Source of the DNA: Ligula intestinalis
Taxonomy: Eukaryota; Platyhelminthes; Cestoda; Diphyllobothriidea; Diphyllobothriidae
Length of the DNA stretch: 64,000 nucleotides
Direction of reading: 5' to 3'
Assembly (NCBI GenBank): GCA_036362985.1
Contig: JAYGXS010000005.1
Span: 34,182,202-34,246,201, forward strand
The notes beneath the pieces were generated by a model that made no database searches, was not told where the DNA came from, and saw only the letters and a program-made list of their open reading frames with translations. The translations under genes and the position numbers were made by a program. How positions within the stretch are numbered: position 1 is the first letter of the stretch; each line of letters opens with the position of its first letter. Shown here piece by piece: positions 1-12,300 of the stretch.

Positions 1-127
1 TTTCGTTGGCAAGGATTTGTATGGTCGCCTAAAGACGAAAAAGGAGTAGATGTGCCTCGCCCGCTTAAAATCTGTGAACTTTTCATAACTTCCAGGAAGA
101 GTAGTTATTTCCATGTCTTCATCCTAG

Positions 128-262
128 ACTGTAACCTTAATCTTAACTCCCAGCCTTGCCCTAAACCTAAACCCTACATTTAACACGAACCCTAACACAA
201 CCCTGACCCTAGCCTACCTCTGGTCTTACCACTTCTTTCAAACTTAACCCTAAATCCAACTT
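128..262. repeat. Degenerate telomere-like CCCTAA tract
   Basis: Many spaced variants of CCCTAA / CCTAACC (ACCTTAATC, CCCTAAACC, ACCCTAACA) on the plus strand. Not a clean array. Three similar tracts with the opposite orientation occur elsewhere in the introns. Confidence 0.55.
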
Positions 263-1245
263 CCTGTGAAGTTGCTGCAAAGTCGCATGTACTGTGGACG
301 ATTCCTGCTCCCGGGTCCTGTTTAGGCGGACATACAGTAAATTCCTACCTATTCCTTCGACCGTGCAGATTCCAACGGTGCTTTTGTGCTCTGTGCCTTG
401 AGTTGCAGAGCAAATGCAGTCTCTTAGCCGACCATATTCCTCTCATTCGTTGTTGCTAACCGGGCCGGATGACTAGACATGTGTTTAGTTTTAGAATGGA
501 TTTAACCGTAAGAAAGGACTATAGGTGGGGAAAGGTTGTTGAACAATGCGAGAGCAAGACTAGCAACTCGAACTTTCTCATTCACACAACTAAAAGTAGG
601 GCAGGGTACTTGTCAAGGTGGTAGCGACAACATTAGTCAGCTAATGATATTGGCAATTCAAAGACGTACGGATGAACAACTACTTTGTGCACCCAGTCAA
701 AATACATGGGCTATGTGGACGAAACAAAGGTCTTCCACAGACAGCCCGGCAACGGCTGTGAGACAGCGTATGGTAGCCAGAAGGAGAAGTTGTTGCCCGA
801 ACAGATAAACGCGCGTACCCGCTGAAGGTAAAGAGTGGAGAGCGCCCGTCCAAGTAAGTATTTACGCACGGTTTATCGAAAGCAACCAACTTTATATCGC
901 AAGGATTTGACGGTCGAGACCATTGAACTTCTCCTATGATGAGGCGGAGAACTGCCTCGGACATGACCAATGCCCCCAGCACCTTTATTTCTGTCTGTTG
1001 TTTGAAGAAAAAGTCTACGAGCAGGTGAAGGGAACACCAAATGGTTTCGCCGATTTCTGGATTCGTAGCCGGGGTTGTCCTGCCCATCCCATATTCGGTG
1101 CTGAAACCTAGTTTGCCTAAACACATTAGCCCCTCGAAAGACGTACAGGTAAACACAGCTTCCAACGCCAGTGACTGTGGACAATCAATACGCCAACCTC
1201 CAGCACTATTGGTGAAATTTCAGAGCTTAACGACGCGACTTACGG

Positions 1246-1340
1246 CCATCAAACAATTATCGCAACAGAGGTGAATTGTCCCTGATGAAGGGGGTGGGGG
1301 GGGGGGGTGAACCGTTAATTGTCATGGGTATGTGGTAGCA
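1246..1340. repeat. Direct repeat copy 1 (GGCCATCAA family) with poly-G
   Basis: Starts GGCCATCAAACAATTATCGC, then CCCTGATGAAG and a G tract at 1289-1308. Matches 2180-2275 in the same orientation. A diverged third copy lies at 58,728-58,810. Confidence 0.7.
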
Positions 1341-1879
1341 CTGCCATTCCCTGAAAATTAATTACCGATATCTGATTGTGAGTTCAGGCATGAATCCGAA
1401 ACTCTTCTGCCGAAAGAAAAAAGGAGGTGAACTACAAAAGGTGGCACTTCTTACTCAAAATACGAGTCCTAGGAAGAAACAGAGAAGTAATAAATGCAAT
1501 CGTTAGGACAATAAGTTGATTCTCCTAACGTTTCTGGTCCTTAATCGAACTTCTAATCAAAGACATCATTAGCTACGAGTAATCAAATACACAGGGAATT
1601 GCAGTTTTGATAGGATGCTTTCGCTAGGCTACTGCATACCAATGACAGTTAACGCCCCCCTCTCCTTCACCGAGGATGATTGCACTTTGGTGTGATAATT
1701 CCATGATGGCCAGCATTCAAGTCGTTAGTCTCTAAAATGTCACCAACCCTAATGGATGTCGGCATGATAAATTTTCGACCATCTGGTTCACCGGCGTTGG
1801 GAGAAAAAATGTTTACTTGCGCGCTCCCGAGTGGTTGATGAGTTTAGCCAACCATGAAATAGGCAGGTTATTGCACTTC

Positions 1880-2186
1880 TTGACAGACTGGCGGCCGGAG
1901 AATCATGACTTAAGTCGCTCGCGGCTCACGCGATTGTTCCCCAGTGGTGAGAACTGCGGTCTCGTTGAAGTTGAATAGGTCGTTGGGTCTTACTGACTGA
2001 GCCACGGTTTGAGGTTTGATGCCATTTCTGCAGACTTCTACTGCATGTTCGATCACCCGCGATTGCAGCAGTCTTCCAGTTTCTTCGAAGTGGTTGCGTT
2101 GTCCGCAACTGCACCAGATACGATAAGCCACGCCAGAGGTTTCTTGCTGTAGCCGTGGGTCTTTCGGCGCGAATCCTGGCCATCAA
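1880..2186 (-). pseudogene. Penelope-like retroelement fragment (GIY-YIG endonuclease end)
   Basis: The minus strand reads GVAYRIWCSCGQ, then EETGRLLQSRVIEHAVEV and NDLFNFNETAVLT. This is the degraded N-terminal part of the GIY-YIG nuclease module that follows the reverse transcriptase in Penelope-like elements. The conserved Y-x-G and ETGR-R-EH pattern is visible. It is truncated and lies between two direct repeats. Confidence 0.7.
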
Positions 2187-2275
2187 GCAATTATCGCACC
2201 AGAGGGCAAATATCCCTGATGAAGGGGGGGAGGGGGAGGAGGGGGCAACCTTTAATTATCATAGGTATCGGTACC
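2180..2275. repeat. Direct repeat copy 2 (GGCCATCAA family)
   Basis: GGCCATCAAGCAATTATCGC, CCCTGATGAAGG, purine-rich G tract, TTTAATTATCATAGGTAT. Same orientation as 1246-1340, about 840 bases apart. Its beginning overlaps the fragment on the other strand. Confidence 0.7.
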
Positions 2276-3021
2276 AAAGCAATTGATTGTGCAATAATTA
2301 CTCGTATCTAATCCTGGGTTCGGACAGTAATGCAAAACGTCAGGCGAATGCACCCCTTGTTCCAGAACTCCCGTCTATTTCTCAATTACCCCCTAAGCCA
2401 TGCACTGAAATGGCCATTCCTGACGTATTGGCTGTCTTTAGTCAGCCTTACCCGACCGGAGGCTCGGGGGAACCGTGAGCTTGAACCCGCATTTTGTAGT
2501 TATTAAGCGTTCGAAAGTTTGACACTCTGAACAATGAACCATGGGTCGGTCGTCCTCTCGGTTGTGATGAGGAACATCGGTGCGATAGCCGATCGAATAA
2601 AGGTACCTGCATATCCCCTTGTGCCTTGAGGCTCGCAGACAGTCACACAGATTCAGGCAGTACAGAAGAATCGTTAGTCTTTTTAACATTAGATGGCAAG
2701 AGAACCTGGGTTGGAGGCTCAGGCTGCAAAAACCTGGGTTTCTGTAAGGCGGACTGACGAGGTCTTATAAGCTTAACACTGTCATTCTAATCTTCCTAGC
2801 TGGCACTATCAAGCACAGCGGTTTTCAAGATGTTGTATCTCGAGCCCGAAGGTTTTTTGCCGGTGCCGATGTTTTAGTCATCTAGCCGAAGAAGTTGATT
2901 GTTTTACCTTGTTGATGAACGTTCACCGACCGCTAACAGAAGTCACACCTCCCGCTCTCTCCTAGGGACCCATTCCCGAACGCCGCCAGCAGCCGCTCAG
3001 CAGCTATTAGCTTAGGCAGAT

Positions 3022-3065
3022 AACATTGCCGGCAAAGACGGGTGAGACTGGCATGACCATCTTTT
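3022..3065 (-). repeat. SINE family A tail fragment
   Basis: ATTGCCGGCAAAGACGGGTG, then GAGACTGGCATGACCATC, is the reverse complement of the family A 3' tail seen at 13.4, 33.0 and 41.4 kb. Confidence 0.6.
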
Positions 3066-3146
3066 TTGTACCTTGGCTGCTAACACTCATTTGAAACAGG
3101 TGCGCACACATATAGGGATGGAAAGTCAGGTAGACAACAGAATTAC

Positions 3147-3366
3147 CTGAAACCATCCATTAGCAGGCCGTGAATAAGTACACCATCCTTTGGCGATTCA
3201 ATTTCCGCATCAGCCGGCACTGTTTCCCCATATTTCACCTCCTTCAGCGCGGCAGCATACTCTGCCTGGTCGCGGTACTGAGGATAGACGGTAAAGTCGA
3301 AAGACAGGTGGTCAATCGGCAGATCGTACTTTCTGGCGTAATTTTGCAGAATTCCTGTTAGAAAAC
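3147..3366 (-). CDS. DNAH6: Dynein exon 42, last in window (C-terminal domain)
   Basis: 220 bases: [53 protein letters not shown]. Donor GTAATT with AG carried over. Residual C-terminal exons expected after this point are not found down to position 1, so the gene runs off the window. Confidence 0.95.
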
Positions 3367-6300
3367 CTGAAAATAAAAGAGATTGAGTAGTTGACGGCAT
3401 TGGCAGTTACCTCCTTTAGGACAACAACATAGGTTGGCAATTTTCGCATTTGCTGGTTTCTAAACTAACGCCCTTGAAGTTTTGGTCTGGCTGTTTGCCC
3501 CCTGGGTGTCAGTGGTTCGTGTCAGTGCCTGCTAACCATAACTCTCGTCGGCAGTCTTAAAACTCGGTTAGGTGGTGACTCGTCGAAGGCTCGTTATGCG
3601 TGTGGTTCGAAAGTATACGTCTTCACCTCTAACCCTTGGGCCCAACAGCTTAAGGTTAGAGGATTCCACTGTCCGACAGCGGGGCAGCCTTATTGGATAG
3701 GTGGGGGGGAGGGGGCAATACGTCATGCTGCTATTGCTTCCATCTGTTTATGCGAACGCGGTCCACCAGATTGGGGCTCAGCCCTGTTTGGAAGTAAGCC
3801 CAATTCACTGTCCACTAAAGCTTGCTTATTTCGCGACCAATCTTCGGTAAAAACAAGTTCAGGGGTATAAGTTACTTTGGCCGCCCACCTTAGACACCCC
3901 TAGCCCCAGAATTCTGTCTTACGGGGCAGATGTTGTCACAGGCCTAGTGGTGTCTAAGGTGGCGACCAACTTTTACTATTTCAAGATCCACCACTTCTGG
4001 ACACGCCTCAGGCCGCAAACACCATCTTCCTGATCGCCGGTAGTCCAGGTAACGATGCCAGCCCCCGCTATCGTGAAATATGCCCCAGTTACCTCGTTCT
4101 CGCACATTTTTGTGCCAGGATCAAAAATTATACTTCTCCATCGGATTGAAGAATCGTTCGTAGTTAGAAAAAGTAGACAAAAGGGTCGCGACGACCCGAA
4201 AATGCAGACTTCACCTTAATTTATTGCCGAATCAAGCGCTTAGTCACCGATTGAGTGGCTCCTGTTCTCTAGAGAAGGTTCGGTCAATTTCAACGCTCAC
4301 CTTAACTCTCAATAAGGTCAATTTTGTTTTGCTGCCAAGTCACCTCCACATTCGACTTGCCGCGCGCAATGTACCAATCAGATGCCTGCCAGCTGATTTT
4401 CGATGCGACCTTCAGGCCGAGTGAACAGGTTGGTTGTCAGGTGTTACCTGCATGCACGCAGTGGCTCTCCATACTAGCACTAAGTAGATCTGAAGTTCAC
4501 CCTGTGCAGCAGAAGGACCCAAGAAGAAACCACACGATCTCACAGACAAATGCTGCACGTCTTTATTCAGAAGCGATCTAGCTAAATGAGATAGTCGCTG
4601 AGCTTTCGGTAAGACCAGCATCGCCCCATCTGTAAATCCCCCTTTTGTCATCACCCCTACCTTAGAGATGCCCAAATTTTGTGCAGATGTGTATATACAT
4701 AGGCTACCAATTGGAGGACCAATTAAAAAACTGATCAATGGAGAAAGAACAGGGAGGTCTAAGTCTATTTGCTGACAGCGGCAAGCGCCGTGAGTGAATG
4801 CTTTCGAGCGTGTTGTCATGTGCACAGGGGGACGACAATTAGGCCTGGACCCAACACGACTGAAGACTTGAGATGGACCCTACAATAAACGTCCAATAAG
4901 TTTAGGATGCACCTTAAACTGAGTTATGGGTGCCAGTAACGTATGCCGTGGGAAGTTATTTTGAACGAGGGGAGGCGGTATTACAGAGGCTGAAGGTAGA
5001 CTGATACAGTACCGTTTTAGGTTTATGCTACTTCAATTTAGCCAATCAAAACTTTGACCGCCAGCCCAAAAGATTACTGTATAAAGCTATCCGCCCTTTC
5101 CGCCTCCGAAATTAGTTGACTGTCTGTTTTTAAAATTTGCTCCACATACGACTCTTGTCCACTTTGGTGTATGTGTGTCCATTCCTGTTTGTAGGAACAC
5201 CCGATCCGCAGTGACAGAAAGTAGCAGGGAGCTAGGCACTGATGAAGCTGGACTAGATGAAGTGCCTACCTTCCATTGTATAGACCTGATCTGTGTTGGT
5301 TTGTCTGGTTCCAGTTCGCGGTCAGGGTTATGAATACCCGAAGGAAGGTATGATAAGCCTGCCTCATCTGTCCTCTCTCACCCTCTGCTTTTAAAACTTT
5401 ACCAACTTTGGTCGGATAGTTGGTTGTCTGTTGGTGACCTTTACTGTTACGGGGACGCGAGCAGTACTGCGCGCAGACCTTATGGCCAGAAGCACACGTG
5501 AGTTTAGACATAAACGCAGTACGGGCGCGCGCGCGCGCGCCATCGTCTCGAGCACACGTGACGCTCGCCCACTCACACGTGCCGTGCAGATATGGTAGAA
5601 TCGCCTCTCGTGTACGAGAGTACGAATCAATGTGCAGGCCAGAATCCCCGTAGCACGTTATAGGCTGAGTTTGTTTTAGAAGGACCAGAGCCCTATAAAT
5701 ACGCTGTAGTGGACGAGCTAAGGGAATTCGTTGTCCATATGTTGTCTTGAATAGAAGCTTTTGCTACCAGGACCGGCTCTTTTGACTTATTTTTGCATAC
5801 TCCTCGGGATATAATATTTAATACCCCCTATGGTACTTGCTTATGGCAGTCAGTCGGCCAGCCAGTCAGCAGGTCAGTGTGCGCCCACTCCTAGCATGAA
5901 AAAGGTAGAATTCGACTAACCAAGTACGTAGAAGAAGTGAACTCAAGGAACTTGACTGTCTTGAGACTGGAAAAGTGCGCGGTACCAGTTTTACAGTTTT
6001 ATTTCCAAACTGTTTATCTCCTTCAGCCATGCCACTCGATTAGTGGCTCATATAGTGTAACACGGCAACCCACACGTTTTCTGAGACAGGACAGAGTGTC
6101 CTTAAAGGGAGAATCAAGCCGCCAAGGTGAAGGTCACGCCCGGTGACAACTGACAAACACTGAACGCCGGCCGATAGCCCATAATCCATCGGACGTAAGG
6201 ACAGCCTGGCGTGCGTTTAAATAATCCGGAAATGTACAGCATTTGACCCAAGTTATGGAAGGCTATAACACAAAACTGGGATGAGCATGTCTGGGCAGCT

Positions 6301-9300
6301 TAAACGTTGCGCATTGTACCTATTTGCCTGGCCGCTTCCGGAAAATGTCCCTTTTGCATGGCTCGAAATATTTCGATCAGACTGGACAGTAGCCTACTTT
6401 AGCCCAGTTTGGGCAACTTATACAGTAGTCGCCGAAACTCACGCAACATGCTGACACATGCGAAAGATTGATACTCTTTCGCTAATCGGCATTGCCTCAG
6501 GTTGTGATACTGATTATCGTGTAGTCGATTCTGAAGTCATTTCAGTCATGATAGGATGCGGGCTTTTTAATGAGCTTCGTTCTGATCACTAGCAAAGCGC
6601 AACTTTGTAAAAAGTGGTTACTTAAGTAGTATACCTTCTTGTAATTTATTTTGACATTCTTAATAAATTCAAATATATTTTATGGAAAACATGCACGAAA
6701 AATTATTAATTGCATATGTTTGATAGCAAAGTACGCCTTCTTTAAATTTTATACTCAAAGAAAGGGTAGCTTTCGGTTATAAAAAAGTTGCTAACTATGA
6801 GCTTTTTACAATTGTGAGATGTTTATTCATAATACAGCGTGTCCGTCAATTTATTAATGCTGCCTATAAAATATGTTCCACATCTATTTCAATATTTTAT
6901 GACAACTATGTGACTTATTCGTCAAACAGTAGGTGAAAACGTACTTTTCCTTAAGCAGAATGTACACAGTGCGCAGTGTTTAAACCTTGAATTCGACTGT
7001 AGCAGTCAGTAGGTTAGAAAATTATTCGGCTATTGAGCAACTTTTTTACAAGCGAAAGATACCCCTTTGAGCATAAAATTTAAAGAAGGCTTGATTTGCT
7101 ATCAAACAATTACAAGAAATAATTTTTTCGTGCACAGACGCCCAGTCCTTCCTAATCCGGGTACGAAGTCCTTTGCGTGTATCCGCAAGTGGAGTGAGCA
7201 TTTTTCGCGTTCTCTTCATAGGGTGGGGTAGGCTTCTTCAGTAGGGTCCAGATTTAAATGTTACGACGAAACAAGCACTTAATGAGAATCTTCAAGGACG
7301 GGAGTGTAACCGTATGAGATGTCAGGGAAAATTCGAGCAGTCTTTGATGGAAACTATGATGTAATATGTGTGCTTGAGAAATCGTCCATCAAATAAGACA
7401 ACCAAAAGCTCACTAAACTACTAGTAGGGAGGGTCGAGTTAAAATATACAAAAAGACTTGCCTGAGATGTGTACTCACCTTGAGGGAAAAAGAAGCCGGA
7501 AAGCCAGAAAGACTTTGGTTGCCCGCTGATCATCCATGTGCGAATGAATTCACAGCGCAGAATAAGATCCTTTACCCATCCACTGAGAGGTTTCAGACTG
7601 GGATACGCTGAATTTTCCCAGTGCTCAGGAACGGAATTCAACAGAAACGAGTAGTAGATCATTTCCAGCTGCTCCGACATCACCACGAAACCCTTTACTG
7701 CCTTCTGCAGCTGCTCCAGTGAGACCTAAAACATGAATAGAGTTACAAAGCTACTAATAGCAAAAAAGATAATTATGTGCTATTAAATGCGCCTTGCCTT
7801 CATAATCTGTAAGAGTTTGTTGTATCGGTCGACCTCTTGCGTGAGCACCGTGGTGAGTGAGTTAGTGCGTCCCTTTGCATCCGGTATAAAATGATCAGGC
7901 TTGGCTTGCTCAATATCAATCTTTTCGGGCAATCTTTCCAGTATATCACCGGCCAGGTCGAAGACGATATCATCGGGTGTTTGACCTTTCTCTCCACCTC
8001 CAGCCTTAGGCTGGATCTCGAGGATTGTACGAAGTAGGGTTCGGGTTTCTTTTTGCTAGAGAAAAGCACAATAACAAGGAAAAACACGGTCGAGTCAAGC
8101 ATTCGGGTGCGAAATGAAGGATTAAAGAGTGCGAATTAACGATCCAACTGTTTCTAAACGCCAAAGTAGCAGATAGTTATAAGTTCTGCTGATATGCCAG
8201 CAGGAGCAAACTCGCTCGCCCCTCTAACCTGGAAGACAAGATTAGCGTTCTCATGCATGGCGAAGAGCTCCGTTGAGTCCTGAATTGGGAAGGTCTCAAC
8301 ATATTCGCGACAATCTGCAAGCTTCTCGACTTCCGGAGGATAGAAGATGCCCGATGTGGAGAACTTGAAGCCCGATTCCAGGATCTTGGGTGCGAAGAAA
8401 CGAGTAAGTATGGTTCGCAAACAACGCTGGTCCCAGGCATCCGTGACACGACCTCCGTAGGTAATCTGAAGTTGAAATAAAAGCAGGTAATAACTGAACG
8501 CAGAAAAAAATTTCCGGTTTCACAAGAGATTTATTATCAAGTTCCCGCCTAAATTAGTATTTGTTTATAGAAGAGCGCGCAAAAACAGTAACTTTTCACC
8601 TGTAAATTTAAATAGCGTAGGAAATATCGTGGATATCAAGAAACGTCTGAATTTACCAAAATGTTGTTTTTTTCCTCCCATAAAACAAAGTCGCAGTGAA
8701 TGGTTCTCTAATAGACAGCTTCCTGCGCTTCACAGCAATTCATCCAACAAAATTATTAATGCGAAATATGTGCCATACTATCATCTCAACTTTTTGATCC
8801 AGTCATTTCATGGGTTAGACCCTCTACTGTAGATAGATAATCCACTAGTATAAAGAAAAACTTTCCAGACAGCTGCTTCCCAATCGCTGTTACCAAAATA
8901 TAGGTTACGAAAATTCGGCCAAAAGGAATGATAGGCTAAACTATTAGGGGACAGTTAAGATTATAATTCAGGTCTGGGGTCCTGGATTTAGACCTTAATA
9001 CAGGACAGAAATTAAGCCAGTGATAGTTTAAGGGTGTTATACTAAATTAACGTAGATGAGGAGATGCGACAAACGGCACACCGAGGTGTACGGAACGACG
9101 TCGTGAAAATTGGGTCAGAGTAAAGAAGGGCTGACAGAATTTTCACAGGTCGAGCAGTGAAGTGATTTATAGATGTAAAATGCATTGTCGCGTTGCAATC
9201 AACTAGGAGGAGACAAGATGCACCAGCGACATAAACATAAAAACAGAGCTGATGAACGAAATGGTTTGTATATAAACGTTTAAGTTGGGACACCTCAGCT

Positions 9301-12300
9301 TCAGTCGGGGGCAACAAATGATTGTGCAACACTATTAACCAACACAGTCGGTAGGCAGGTGTGTAATACGATAACGGTGAAGATGGGGGTAGGGCTGTTG
9401 AAAGGACTCAATAAAACAACCATCGGCAATTTAAAAGTTGATTTTTCAGCATGCGTAAACCGGGTGAGACAAGTTAGAAATAAGCGCATCACCATACACT
9501 AACTCAGAGACGGCTGATTTTTTGCCACCACATGGCACAACGACGAGCGACGGGTGTCCACCGTGGATGTTCCAGATATAAAGTGGTATTTCCTAATCTC
9601 TTCACGAGGGCATCGAGTGCAATTTATACGAAAGCTTAATTTAGCACTTGTCAGGTTTCGCTTAAACTGCAAACAATCTACTTTATGCGAATAGGGGTCC
9701 TGCGTCTTTTAACAGGAAATGGTAAATATGAGTTAGAATTTATTTGGAGAACGGGGGTTACGATTGGCCAGGATGATTCTGGCACGAGGGTCCGCGAGGC
9801 CCCCTCTCCCAGGACAAGCCCTAAATGACAGCCTGCCACTACCGAATAAAGATGTTACCGAAAGTGGCATAGTAGCATGCTTATCATGAGTTGAACATTT
9901 TTATGTGCCGGTTTCAATGAGATCTGAAATGCATCAGCTATTATCCAAAAAATTACTGAAGTTAACAAACATATTCGTGAGGTTAAGAGATTTCAAATAC
10001 CCAGGACTTGCCTCAGAGGTTATGTACGTAAGAGCATCCCAGGCAATGCCTTTTTCGCCGCAGAAAAGATTGAGATTGAGCAGAGCGCATTCACGGTCAG
10101 AGTCATTGAACTCGTATCGGATGTTCCATCCCAGCGGACCGAACTTCCTGCGCTCCAGAATGACTGCATGGAAGAGACAGATGCCGAAGACGATCTTGCG
10201 CCAGTCATTGCCTAGGACTGCAGAGAAAAACAGGCACAGTTTACTTTTCTTTGTAAAAATAACAAAAAAACCCACTTGGGATAAGTACGGGCAGCAGAAA
10301 ACTCACCACTGTCTTCGAAATACTCGTTTGTCATGTCATTCAAGGCCCTGCGAACGTTTGCCTTGATGCCCTTTGGCGGCTCATTGGTTACTTTTACGGA
10401 ATTCTGAAGAACACCAATGGGGAACGACTTAGCCGGCATCGAACTGAGGAAGAGACGGAAATTTTCATGTGTTTGAGTTGGATCCTCGGCGCGTTCTTTA
10501 ATTATCTCTTCCATACGAAGCATCCACGAGGCCGCCAAGTGGCAGTTCTAAAAGTCCAATCGAAACTAGTTACTGCCTTCTGCAGGGATAACTAGATAAT
10601 AGCTACAGTTATACAACTACTAATAACAATCAAGTAGAACATTATGTGATTATTAAAAGTGACTTGCGGGGTTTACATCAAAATATCGAACCCTAAGTAG
10701 ACAGCATCCTTTTGCATTACCTGCAGAAAGACCCAGTCCCCGGTTTTTGCAGCCTTTTCCATCAGCTTCTCCGCAGTTGGGCCCTGACCCTGGCCCAGAG
10801 AAACTGCCTGGATCCTCTCGAGGTAGTTCATTTCCTTGGCAAAGCGTTGGAACTGGGACATTGGGTCTGAGCCGGTTGAGAGGACAAAGACTAACGGCGT
10901 GACATTGTCCATATCGGCGTAGAGCAGGGGCAAGTCGACGGCCGGCGCTTCTATAAACGGTTTTCCCAGACTTATGCGGACGAATTCGGTGACTGCTGCC
11001 GTGAACTGCTCCTCGGCTATAGCTGCCACTAGAAGGAGCTTTTGGAAGTTGGTAAGCTTCTGGTTCCAGTCACCCTCTGGGAGTTTGAGCTCTGGGGGCG
11101 TCAGAGTAACTGTAATGCCTTCATTAGGAAGATCGTTGGGAGTGCGTAGATCGATCCAAATCTTGACCTTATTGACATCCTTCGGCAAGGTCTCGAAGAC
11201 ATTGGGCACGTAGTGGGCTAAGTCGACGATGGCCTTCCACTGCTTCGAGGACAGCCATTCGGTTGTATCGGCTGGCTGTTCTGGTCGATCTCGATCCTTA
11301 TTGGACATGCAGCTTATCAGGTAATCCCAATGGGACTGCTCGATGAGTCCGTCGTGAATGAACACCTTGGCACAGAGCATGAATGAGAAGACAAGTTTGT
11401 CTCTCTCAAACAGCCCACGAGCTACGTTATTGTAGGTAGCCAGAGTGATGGCCTTGATCAGAACTTCAGTGCGATCCTCCTCCTCGTTGTTAGGACACTT
11501 TTCGATCGTGAGATTGAATAACTAGACGAAAAAAGAACAAAAATGATACTTATTTGAGGCGAATGTTCGCATCACAGGTAGGCGTATAGTTAAAGAAGAA
11601 GACAATTTGGTCACTTAAATTATTTTATTCATCTGAGCTTTCGTTCTCTTACCGGAGTCTATTGTCAGCGGTAAACGCGTCAACGAAAAAACAAGCAATA
11701 GTTATAAGGGTAAGGGACCCATCAACCACCAGCAGGAAGACTATCTGAAGGCCTTCCTAAGCCGATGCCTCCATGCTCGTCCTCCGAGGTTTCAGCTAGG
11801 ACGAACCCGTACGATATGGCATGCGCTGCCATACAGCAAGGATGTGTCGGAAATGGCCATTTGCACTGTTTCGGGACTAGGCGTCGGAATTGCACATCGT
11901 CCCAAGGTTACCATGCGCAACCGATTCATGAAACTCACGGACCGATGAAATCCTATTAAGCAGTCGGGTGTAGTGTACCACATATCGTGCTTAAACTATC
12001 CTCGAACTTACACAGGGCATAGTGAACGTATGCTCGGTTCGCTCATACACTAACATAAGCTGGTTGAAGGACGGGGTGACACCTTAGCACAGGTGGTTGC
12101 CCACACCTACGAGATGGGTCACGAGTTTACCTCCGCAGTCGCGAAGATAATCGCCCACGCCGGCAACAAGACAGGTCGAAAATTGATTGAAGCCTGGCCC
12201 TTTGATGAGAAATGAATAAATCGATTAATCGATCTGCCGCCGGCATACACAGCCCTGCGTAGGGCACCTCCAGACCGACGTCATTGGTAGTTGATTAGCC

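Larger units (their letters stand above)
1..3146. other. Partial dynein intron, repeat-rich
   Basis: Non-coding on the gene strand. I translated it looking for the final dynein exons and found none. It contains a degenerate CCCTAA-like tract, two direct repeats around a Penelope-like fragment, a poly-G tract and a SINE fragment, listed separately. Confidence 0.7.
3367..7478. other. Dynein intron 41 (4.1 kb)
   Basis: Contains a short hairpin repeat, an LTR-like piece with a GC dinucleotide tract and a foldback element. The remainder shows no coding signal. Confidence 0.75.

Noticed and set aside
680..1165. 161-codon minus-strand frame near the low end, considered as the final dynein exon
   Set aside because: It shows none of the expected C-terminal motifs (such as a CPLYKT.AR.G-like string), and its borders do not fit the carried-over AG phase.
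9905..10366. 153-codon plus-strand open frame
   Set aside because: It is the antisense shadow of dynein exons 37-38. The minus strand reads conserved AAA6 motifs there.
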